DNA from: DASTHS01 sp035718085
GTDB lineage: Bacteria; Actinomycetota; Acidimicrobiia; Acidimicrobiales; Palsa-688
DNA: 8,791 bases
Direction: 5' to 3'
NCBI GenBank assembly: GCA_035718085.1
Contig: DASTHS010000173.1
Location: 1-8,791, forward strand
The notes under the pieces were generated by a model that had not been told where the DNA came from, did no database searches, and was given only the letters and a program-made list of their open reading frames with translations. The translations under genes were made by a program, and so were the position numbers. Shown here piece after piece: positions 1 through 6,564 of the stretch; the stretch's first letter is position 1, and every line of letters starts with the position of its first letter.

Positions 1-690
1 GCCCTCGGCCACCTCCGCCGCCACCCCGGCGTCGTCACCGACCGCCAGGTCGCAGACGGTCAGGTAGTTGGCGCCCACCCCCGTGCGTGACGGGCTGGCC
101 CCGCCGGCGAGGGCGGCCTGCAGCCACGCATGGTTGGTGGCCACCACCACCCCGGACCCGTCGATGGCGACGGCGGGCACCTCGAGCGCTTCGAGGGCCA
201 GGTTGGTCGACGCCAGCTGGGCCTTGGCCCGGGCGTTGCCCCGCCGGCGCTGCTCGGCGCGGCGGAGGGCGTCGGCCAGCGCCTCCGCGGTGAGGTCGTG
301 CTTGCAGAGGAACTCGTCGGCGCCCTCGGCCATGGCGGCATAGGCCACCGTGTCGGGCGGCTGGCCGCTGACGATGACCAGCGGCACGCCGGGCAGGGCC
401 CCCGAGAGCACCCGCACGCCGTCGAGGCCGGTGGCGTCGGGCAGGGTCAGGTCGAGCAGCACGCAGTCGACCGACGTCTGCGCCAGCTGGTGACGGGCGC
501 CGGCGAGCGAGCCGCTGGTCACGACGTCGGCCCGCTCGAGGCCGGCGTCGACGAGCAGCTCGGTGATGAGGCGGCGGTCCGCGGCGCCGTCTTCCACCAG
601 CAGCACCCGGCGCAGCGGCTCCCCCACCAGGGGCCCGCGCCCGTGGACGATGGCCTCGCCCGGGTGCAGCCCCGCCCTCGCTCCGGTCAC
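1..690 (-). CDS. Response regulator receiver-PAS protein, 3' end beyond window (tandem paralogue of next gene)
   Basis: The frame is open from a GTG at 690 to the window edge, giving 230 codons with no stop; the C-terminus is missing. Residues 27-150 form a CheY-like receiver: acidic pair E33-D34, phospho-acceptor D80 (in LLDLTLPD), S108 (IVSG) and K130 (FLCKHD), so all phosphorylation residues are present. After a basic helix (LRRAEQRRRG), residues from about 175 begin a PAS domain with the TNHAW and NYLTVCD signatures. The GTG overlaps the stop of the upstream gene by 4 bp and has a G-rich Shine-Dalgarno, so the two are probably co-translated. It aligns without gaps to residues 43-247 of that upstream gene, at about two-thirds identity. 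The missing part may carry GGDEF/EAL or kinase domains; that cannot be seen. It probably takes phosphate from an unlinked histidine kinase and acts in the cytosol. No membrane segment or signal peptide is visible. Confidence 0.9.
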   Translation of the reverse strand, partial: MTGARAGLHPGEAIVHGRGPLVGEPLRRVLLVEDGAADRRLITELLVDAGLERADVVTSGSLAGARHQLAQTSVDCVLLDLTLPDATGLDGVRVLSGALPGVPLVIVSGQPPDTVAYAAMAEGADEFLCKHDLTAEALADALRRAEQRRRGNARAKAQLASTNLALEALEVPAVAIDGSGVVVATNHAWLQAALAGGASPSRTGVGANYLTVCDLAVGDDAGVAAEVAEG

Positions 691-3600
691 TGCCACCCCC
701 CTTTGCCTGAACCGTAGGGGATGGATGCTCCGAGGGGAAGCCCCCGTCCGGGCCGCCGGGGTCGGGCGCCGCTCACGAGCTCGTCAGTCGATCGGGCGCC
801 TCGGGCCCACGGTGGGTGACCGAGCATGGCGGCGGCTTCCGCGAAGGCGACGGGCCGGCTCCACAGGTAGCCCTGCGCCCGCGTGCAGCCGAGGGCGAGC
901 AGCTCCGCAACCTGTCGGTGGTGCTCGACGCCTTCGGCCACGATGCCGAGCCCGAGCGACCGCGCCAGGCCGACGACCGCCGACACGATGGCGTGGCTGC
1001 CGGCGTCGTCGAGCATCCTGGCCACGAACGACCTGTCGATCTTGAGGTCGTCGAGGGGAAGTCCCTGCAGGCGGCTCAACGAGGAGTACCCGGTGCCGAA
1101 GTCGTCGATCGCGATGGTGATGCCGGCCGCCCGCACCCGAGCGAGCACCCGGGCCGCCAACTCGGTCTCGGCGAGCGCGGACTCGGTGATCTCGATGCAG
1201 AGCTGGTGCGCGTCGACGCCCGTCGCCGCCAGGATCCCGAGCACCTCGTCGGCGAACGAGGGCGCCAGCAGCTGGCGGCCCGAGACGTTGACCGCGACCT
1301 GCAGGCCTGGTCGCCCGCCGCGGTCGAAGTCGGCCAGCGCCCGGCAGGCGTCGCCGATCACCTTGGCGCCCAACCGGGTGATGAGCTCGCTCTCCTCGGC
1401 GATGGGCACGAAGCGGTCGGGGGGGACGATGCCGCGCGTGGGGTGCTGCCAGCGCACGAGGGCCTCGAAGCCGACCAGCGCACCGCTGGTCATGTCGACC
1501 TGGGGTTGGAAGTAGGTCACGATCTGGTCGCGGTCGAGGGCGCTGCTGAGCTCGGTGGTCACCGACCGGTGCCGCCGCAGCTGGTTGCGGAGGGTCTCGT
1601 CGAAGGGGATGGCCCGTCCCTTGCCGGACTCCTTGGCCTCGTACATGGCGATGTCGGCCTGGCGCAGGAGCTCCTCGGCCGTCGAGCCCTCCGAGGAGAA
1701 CGCCACGCCGATCGACGCACCGATGGAGATGGAGAGGTGGTCGTGGCGGAACGGCACCCCGACCGCCTCGAGCACCCGCCCGGCGAGGGCCACGGCGTCG
1801 TCGATCGATGCGCAGGCCTCGGCGCACACCACGAACTCGTCACCACCGAGCCGGGCCAGGACGTCGCCGGGCCGGAGCACCGAGCTGATGAGGGCGCTCG
1901 CCGTCTTGAGCACCTCGTCGCCGACGTGGTGGTTGAGGGTGTCGTTGACCTCCTTGAAGTTGTCGAGGTCGATGTAGATCACAGCCACGCCGGGGCTGCG
2001 GTCGGCGGCGCGGGCCAGGGCGGCGGAGAGCCGGTCGACCAGGGCGCGCCGGTTGAGCAGCCCGGTGAGCGGGTCGTGGCGCGCCTCGAAGGCGAGGCGG
2101 GCCTCGAGCCGACGGCGCTCGGTGATGTCGGTCGAGGTGCCGACCACGCCGGTGAAGCCGGTCGCCGGGTCCTCGATGCGCTCGAGGGTGGCCTGCACCG
2201 GCACCTCGCGCCAGTCCTTGCGCCGGGCCAGGTGCTCCCCCACCCATGCCGAGGCGCCGTCGGTCGCCGACCTGACCACCGACCACGCCGGCCACACGCC
2301 GAGGTCGTCGATGGCCGAGCCGAGCACCTCGTCGCTGCGGTGGCCGAACAGCTCGGCGGCCCGGTCGTTCCAGTAGACGATCGACCCGCCGTCGTCGCTC
2401 ACCACCACGGCCGCCGGCAGGCGGCGGAGGATGCGGGTCTCGAGGTGCCGGGTCACGAGCTTGCGGTGCACCCCGGTGATGTCGGAGCCGGAGAGCACCA
2501 CGGCGGCGACGCTGGGGTCGTCGAGCAGGTTGCAGAGGCCCAGGTCGAGGGTGCGGGCCCGGCGGTCGCCGTCGAAGGCGGTGAGGATCAGCTGCTCCCG
2601 GACGCCGGGCCGGCGCAGCGCCCGCCGCAAGCACGCCTCGGCCTGCGCCCGCTGCTCGGGTGCCAGACCGGCGAAGGCGTGGCTGCCGGGGGGCCGACCG
2701 GCGAGCCCGAGCAGTTCGGCCGCCAACCCCGACACCGACCCGGCGGTACCGTCGGCCGCCAGCAGGGCGAAGATGGGCGCCGATCGGTCCACGAGCGACG
2801 CCGGGCGGCGCAGGTCGCGCTCGAGGCGGCGCTCCGCCTCCTTCAGCGCCGTGATCTCGAGGTGGCTGATGACGGCGCCCTGGCCGGGGCCCCCGACGGC
2901 CGACACCCTGACGGTGAACCACTGCGTGCCGAACGGGTAGTCCTCGATGTAGCGGGCGACCTCACCGTGCAGCACCGCCCTGATGCCGGCGGCCACCGAG
3001 GCGGCCACCTCGCTGTGGTCGCCGACCGCCATGTCGCAGACGGTGAGGTAGTTCACCCCGACGTCCACCTGCGAGAGCGACGCGCCGTTGGCCAGGGCGC
3101 TGCGCACCCACGCGTGGTTCGTGCCGACGATCACCCCGGCGGTGTCGACGACGACCGTGGGGGCGTCGACGGCCTCGAGTGACAGGTCCGACGACTCGAA
3201 CTGGGCCTGTGCCCGTGCGCTCCCCCTGCGGCGCTGGCGGGCCCGGCGCAGGGCGTCGGCGAGTGCGGCGGCGGTGAGGTCGCCCTTGCACACGAACTCG
3301 TCGGCGCCCTCGGCCATGGCTGCGTACACCAGCGAGTCGGCGGGGTGCCCGCTGACCACCACGAGCGGCACCCCGGGGAGGGCCGCCGAGAGGGTCCGGA
3401 CGCCCTCGAGGCCGCTGGCGTCGGGCAGCGAGAGGTCGAGCAGCACGCAGTCGACCGCCGCGGATGCCACCAGCTCCCGGGCCGCGGCGAGCGACCCTGC
3501 GGCGATCACGCCTTCACGGGCGACCCCGCTGTCGACGAGCATCTCGGTGATGAGCCGGCGGTCCGATGCGCGGTCCTCGACGAGCAGCACCCGGCGCACC

Positions 3601-3725
3601 TCGCCGTCGAGGGGGCGCCCGGTCACCGGCATCAGGCCCGGTGCGACAGGCCACCGGGCCGCGGCCCACCGCCCGGACGGCGACCGGCCCGGTGGGCCGA
3701 CGAGGTCATCTGCTGTGGTGGCCAC
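687..3725 (-). CDS. Receiver-PAS-PAS-PAS-GGDEF-EAL bifunctional c-di-GMP enzyme
   Basis: 1012 residues from the GTG at 3725, chosen for its strong Shine-Dalgarno; the frame extends upstream into alaS but reads as non-coding there. Residues 44-165 are a receiver with E50-D51, D97, S125 and K147. Residues ~180-300 are a PAS domain (TNHAW, NYLTVCD). Residues ~310-420 are a weaker PAS. Residues ~430-540 are a PAS ending in TDITERRRLEARL. GGDEF spans ~548-705, with the intact motif at 627-631 and an RxxD product-inhibition site at 618-621, five residues before it. EAL spans ~725-965: EAL 754-756, N813, E845, DDFGTGYSS 874-882, K895, E931 and QGYLWSRP. By motif, both diguanylate cyclase and phosphodiesterase activities are possible; which dominates cannot be read from sequence. 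There is no transmembrane segment, so it is cytosolic. Phosphorylation and PAS ligands probably set its output. Its stop overlaps the start of a receiver-PAS paralogue. Confidence 0.95.
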   Translation of the reverse strand: MATTADDLVGPPGRSPSGRWAAARWPVAPGLMPVTGRPLDGEVRRVLLVEDRASDRRLITEMLVDSGVAREGVIAAGSLAAARELVASAAVDCVLLDLSLPDASGLEGVRTLSAALPGVPLVVVSGHPADSLVYAAMAEGADEFVCKGDLTAAALADALRRARQRRRGSARAQAQFESSDLSLEAVDAPTVVVDTAGVIVGTNHAWVRSALANGASLSQVDVGVNYLTVCDMAVGDHSEVAASVAAGIRAVLHGEVARYIEDYPFGTQWFTVRVSAVGGPGQGAVISHLEITALKEAERRLERDLRRPASLVDRSAPIFALLAADGTAGSVSGLAAELLGLAGRPPGSHAFAGLAPEQRAQAEACLRRALRRPGVREQLILTAFDGDRRARTLDLGLCNLLDDPSVAAVVLSGSDITGVHRKLVTRHLETRILRRLPAAVVVSDDGGSIVYWNDRAAELFGHRSDEVLGSAIDDLGVWPAWSVVRSATDGASAWVGEHLARRKDWREVPVQATLERIEDPATGFTGVVGTSTDITERRRLEARLAFEARHDPLTGLLNRRALVDRLSAALARAADRSPGVAVIYIDLDNFKEVNDTLNHHVGDEVLKTASALISSVLRPGDVLARLGGDEFVVCAEACASIDDAVALAGRVLEAVGVPFRHDHLSISIGASIGVAFSSEGSTAEELLRQADIAMYEAKESGKGRAIPFDETLRNQLRRHRSVTTELSSALDRDQIVTYFQPQVDMTSGALVGFEALVRWQHPTRGIVPPDRFVPIAEESELITRLGAKVIGDACRALADFDRGGRPGLQVAVNVSGRQLLAPSFADEVLGILAATGVDAHQLCIEITESALAETELAARVLARVRAAGITIAIDDFGTGYSSLSRLQGLPLDDLKIDRSFVARMLDDAGSHAIVSAVVGLARSLGLGIVAEGVEHHRQVAELLALGCTRAQGYLWSRPVAFAEAAAMLGHPPWARGARSTDELVSGARPRRPGRGLPLGASIPYGSGKGGWQ
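691..704 (-). promoter_or_regulatory. Ribosome binding site of the receiver-PAS gene
   Basis: On the minus strand AAAGGGGGG lies 5 nt (TGGCA) before the GTG at 690. It sits inside the last codons of the upstream GGDEF-EAL gene, consistent with translational coupling. The paralogous upstream gene has a closely similar start context (GGAGAGGGGG, then TGCA, then GTG), which supports both start choices and suggests the initiation region was duplicated with the gene. Confidence 0.6.
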
Positions 3726-3739
3726 TGCACCCCCTCTCC
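3726..3739 (-). promoter_or_regulatory. Ribosome binding site deciding the GGDEF-EAL start
   Basis: The minus strand reads GGAGAGGGGG, then TGCA, then GTG at 3725. This is the strongest Shine-Dalgarno in the window. It marks the GTG rather than any of the far upstream in-frame codons inside alaS, or the later in-frame ATG at residue 32. Confidence 0.65.
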
Positions 3740-3895
3740 GTGCGGCACCCGTCACCGACGCATTGGGCACCGGGGGTTGCAGGTGAGGAGTTCGTCGTCG
3801 CGTTGACGCCGTCGCTGAAGCGGTGACCGTCGCAGTTGGCCGGATGTTGTCCTCCCGGCACCGGCTTGGCGGAGCAGGGAACGTGGCGACGGGCC

Positions 3896-3916
3896 GCAGG
3901 CTGGGCCCGGACCTGC
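3896..3916 (-). terminator. Possible hairpin terminator after alaS
   Basis: An inverted repeat GCAGG ... CCTGC encloses a loop containing GGGCCC, starting 3 bp after the alaS stop. The stem is only 5 bp and no T tract follows. High-GC actinobacteria often lack T tracts, but hairpins of this size also arise by chance at this GC content. Confidence 0.25.
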
Positions 3917-3919
3917 CTC

Positions 3920-6541
3920 CTAGGCGGCGAGCACGACGCCGAGCGACTGCACGAGCAGCTCGGCGTCGGGCCGGCGGGCCCCGCCGCCCTGGGCCAGCAC
4001 CGGCGAGCCCCCGCCGCGGCCGCCGAGCGGCCCGAGCAGCCCGGAGAGCACGGCGCGGGCGTCGACGTCGCCGGCGTAGCGCTCGGGCACGGCCACGGCG
4101 AGGGTCGAGGGGTCGCCGTCGGTGAAGAGCACGACCATGCGGTCGGCGGTCTTCGCCAACCCGCCAGCGGTGCCGCGCAGCTGGCCCGCACCGTCGGCGG
4201 GCACCGACCCGACGAGCACGTCGACGCCGCCGACGGTGGTCTGGGTGACGTCGGCGGGCCCGGATGCCGCCTGCTGCCTGGGCGCCTGCTTGGAGCGGGT
4301 CACCAGCCGCTCGACGGCCTCCACCACGTCGCGAGGGCTCGACTGCACGACGGTGGCCACGGCGGCGAGGTTCTTGGCCTGCTGCAGGGTGAACTCGAGC
4401 GCCGGCCCACGCGTGAGGCAGGTGACGCGTCGGACACCGGAGGCCACGCTCTCCTGCCCGGCGATGCGGAACAGCCCCAGCTGGCCGGTGTGGGTGACGT
4501 GGGTGCCGCCGCACAGCTCGGTCGACACCGTCGACCCGAACCCGGCGGCGGGGTCGCCGCCGAAGCTGACGACGCGGACGTCGTCGGGGTACTTCTCACC
4601 CTCCAGGGAGGTGGCCCCTGCGGCGATGGCCTCCTCCGGGGTCATCACCGCGACGCGCCGCTCGAGGTCGTCGAGCACCCAGCCGTTCACCAGCCGCTCG
4701 ATCTCCTCGAGCTCTTCTGCGCTCACCGGCTTGGGGTGGGTGAAGTCGAACCGCATGCGGTCCGGCCCGACCAGCGACCCGGCCTGGTGCACGTGGTCAC
4801 CGAGCACCCGGCGCAGGGCGGCGTTGAGCAGGTGGGTCGCCGAGTGGTTGGCCGCCGCCCCGATCCGCCGGTCGACGTCGGTGCGCACGGTCACGGCCTG
4901 GCCGACCTCGAGCGTGCCGGCGGTGACCTCCACCCGGTGCACGTGCTTGCCGCTCGGGTGCACGATCGTGTCCTCGACGGAGGCCTCGCCGCCGGGCCAG
5001 GTGAGCGACCCGTGGTCGCCGACCTGGCCGCCGCCCTCGCCGTAGCAGGGCGTGCGGTCGACGATGACGTCGACCTCCTCGCCGACCCCGGCCCCGGCGC
5101 CCGAGCCGCCGAGCACGGCCAGCACCGTGGCATCGGCCTCCATGGCGTCGTAGCCCACGAAGACCGTCGCCGGCAGGGACGCCACGGCGGCCGGCAGCAC
5201 CGACTGCGGGGTGATGCGGGACTGCAGCTGGGCCGATCCCCGGCTGCGCTCCTGGTGGGTGGCCCGGGAAGCCTCGAACTCGGCCCGGTAGGTGGCGTCG
5301 TCGATCGTCGCGCCGCGCACGACGGCCAGATCGCGGGCGATCTCCTCGGGGAGGCCGTAGGTCGACAGCAGGTCGTAGGCCTGGGCGCCCGACAGCGACC
5401 CCGACGCGGCGAGCACCTCGTCGAGGCGGCCCAGGCCGCGGCGCAGGGCGCCTTCGAACTCGCCGAGCTCGGTGCGCACGGCATCGACCACCGCGGCGCC
5501 CGACGGGGCGTAGTGCGGGTAGAACGGCGCCAGGCGGGCCACCGCCGCCTCGACCACGGGCGTGAAGTCGACCTTCTGCACCCCCCGGGTCAGCGCCAGG
5601 GTGGCGGCCCTGCGCAGCAGTCGGCGGGGGATGTAGCCGGCCCCCTCGTTGGACGGGCGCACCCCCTCGGCAAGGATCGCCACCGATGCCCGCAGGTGGT
5701 CGGCGATGACGCGGTGGGCGCGGGTGACCTCGCCGTCCTCGCCGAGCAGCCCCTGCACCGCGGCGACGAGGGGCGCCAGCAGGTCGGTCTGGTAGACGTT
5801 GTCGTAGCCGTTGAGCGCCATGGTGATGCGCTCGAGGCCGGAGCCGGTGTCGATCGACCGGAACGGCAGGGGTGACAGGGTCCCGTCGAGGCCCTTGTCG
5901 AACTCCATGCACACCGCGGCGTTCCAGATCTCGATGTAGCGACCCTCGGTGTCGAAGTGGCCCCCGGGCACGTAGGCGGGACCGTAGGCGTCACCGCAGT
6001 CGAGGAAGACCTCCGTGCACGGCCCGCACGGGCCCGAGTTGCCCGCGGGCCCCCAGAAGTTGTCGGCGGTGGGCTGCGGCACGATCCGGCTGCGGGGGAC
6101 GCCCGCCTTCTCCCACGCCTCCGCCGACTCCTCGTCGGCGGGCAGGCCCATCGCCGCGTCGCCCTCGAAGACGGTCACCCAGAGCCGCTCCGGGTCGATG
6201 CCGAACCCGTCGGTGAGCAGCTCGTAGGCGAGGGCGCACGCCCGCTCCTTCCAGTACTCGCCGATCGACCAGCTGCCCATCATCTCGAAGAACGACAGGT
6301 GGTGACGGTCGCCGATGTCGTCGATGTCGATGGTGCGGATGCAGGGCTGCACGTTGGCCAGGTTCGGCGTCGGCGGGGTGCGCACACCGGTGAAGTACTC
6401 CTTCAGCGGCGCCATCCCGGCGTTGACGAACAGCAGCGTCGGGTCGTCCTTGGCCAGCACCGACGCGCCCGGGATGCGGGTGTGGTCGCGCTGGGTGAAG
6501 AACCCGAGGAAGGTCTCGCGGACGTCGTCGCTGCTGCGCAC
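3920..6541 (-). CDS. alaS: Alanyl-tRNA synthetase (alanine--tRNA ligase)
   Basis: Charges tRNA-Ala with alanine using ATP and edits mischarged Ser/Gly in the cytosol. 873 residues, the usual full length. The catalytic core starts with RETFLGFF and DPTLLFVNAGM; motif 2 is around RHHLSFFEMMGSWSIG (79-94) and motif 3 is DTGSGLER (231-238). The tRNA-binding helices include PSNEGAGYIPRRLLRR. The editing domain has H566 and H570 (HSATH) with C677 and H681 (CGGTH), the four zinc/editing residues. The C-terminal DHHA1/C-Ala domain ends with GGRGGG and AQGGG near 841-854. Start: GTG 6541 puts the family start (RETFL) at residues 8-12 and may be leaderless; an in-frame GTG at 6568 overlaps the epimerase stop as GTGA and would add nine residues. 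The N-terminal signatures (PCIRTIDIDDIGD, SWSIGEYWK, WNAAVCME) differ from the common actinobacterial form. Its sugar-nucleotide neighbours are unusual; alaS commonly lies near ruvX and mltG. Function is certain by motif; whether it is the only AlaRS is not known. Confidence 0.97.
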   Translation of the reverse strand: MRSSDDVRETFLGFFTQRDHTRIPGASVLAKDDPTLLFVNAGMAPLKEYFTGVRTPPTPNLANVQPCIRTIDIDDIGDRHHLSFFEMMGSWSIGEYWKERACALAYELLTDGFGIDPERLWVTVFEGDAAMGLPADEESAEAWEKAGVPRSRIVPQPTADNFWGPAGNSGPCGPCTEVFLDCGDAYGPAYVPGGHFDTEGRYIEIWNAAVCMEFDKGLDGTLSPLPFRSIDTGSGLERITMALNGYDNVYQTDLLAPLVAAVQGLLGEDGEVTRAHRVIADHLRASVAILAEGVRPSNEGAGYIPRRLLRRAATLALTRGVQKVDFTPVVEAAVARLAPFYPHYAPSGAAVVDAVRTELGEFEGALRRGLGRLDEVLAASGSLSGAQAYDLLSTYGLPEEIARDLAVVRGATIDDATYRAEFEASRATHQERSRGSAQLQSRITPQSVLPAAVASLPATVFVGYDAMEADATVLAVLGGSGAGAGVGEEVDVIVDRTPCYGEGGGQVGDHGSLTWPGGEASVEDTIVHPSGKHVHRVEVTAGTLEVGQAVTVRTDVDRRIGAAANHSATHLLNAALRRVLGDHVHQAGSLVGPDRMRFDFTHPKPVSAEELEEIERLVNGWVLDDLERRVAVMTPEEAIAAGATSLEGEKYPDDVRVVSFGGDPAAGFGSTVSTELCGGTHVTHTGQLGLFRIAGQESVASGVRRVTCLTRGPALEFTLQQAKNLAAVATVVQSSPRDVVEAVERLVTRSKQAPRQQAASGPADVTQTTVGGVDVLVGSVPADGAGQLRGTAGGLAKTADRMVVLFTDGDPSTLAVAVPERYAGDVDARAVLSGLLGPLGGRGGGSPVLAQGGGARRPDAELLVQSLGVVLAA

Positions 6542-6547
6542 CGTCGA

Positions 6548-6553
6548 AGTGTA
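6548..6553 (-). promoter_or_regulatory. Candidate -10 box for a leaderless alaS transcript
   Basis: The minus strand reads TACACT, which fits the actinobacterial TANNNT -10. Six bases (TCGACG) separate it from the GTG at 6541, the spacing expected if transcription starts on the G of the start codon. No Shine-Dalgarno precedes this GTG and there is no good -35. The box lies in the 23-bp gap after the epimerase stop and is one of the few AT-richer hexamers nearby. This is inference from position and consensus only. Confidence 0.3.
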
Positions 6554-6564
6554 CGGGCCGCCGT

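Larger units (their letters stand above)
3726..3919. other. 194-bp intergenic region between alaS and the GGDEF-EAL gene
   Basis: This is the only sizeable gap in the window. On the minus strand it begins with a hairpin just after the alaS stop and ends with the Shine-Dalgarno of the signalling gene. A short imperfect stem (GCCGG ... CCGGC) lies near 3838-3858. The promoter for the signalling gene should be here, but I cannot find a convincing -10/-35 pair. I compared it by eye with the c-di-GMP (GEMM) riboswitch core and found no match. All reading frames through it look non-coding. Confidence 0.6.

Noticed and set aside
816..3182. Long plus-strand open frame of 788 codons opposite the GGDEF-EAL gene
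   Set aside because: It lies wholly antisense to a gene with clear domain motifs. Its translation is rich in G, R, H, V and E with no domain signature, typical of a GC-driven shadow frame.
3726..3919. c-di-GMP (GEMM) riboswitch ahead of the GGDEF-EAL gene
   Set aside because: The location would make sense, but the conserved core sequence blocks are not present by eye; only short stems that are expected at this GC content.
3726..4514. N-terminal extension of the GGDEF-EAL protein, reaching 1275 residues
   Set aside because: The extra 263 codons are Arg/Ala/Gly-rich and mostly overlap alaS in another frame. The receiver begins shortly after GTG 3725, which has a strong Shine-Dalgarno.
3836..5875. 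Long plus-strand open frame of 679 codons opposite alaS
   Set aside because: It is antisense to the conserved AlaRS sequence, with low-complexity composition and no motif; a codon-bias artefact.
6542..6564. T-box or other tRNA-sensing leader upstream of alaS
   Set aside because: Only 23 bp separate the epimerase stop from the alaS GTG, too short for a T-box, and no such element is visible in the coding sequence upstream.
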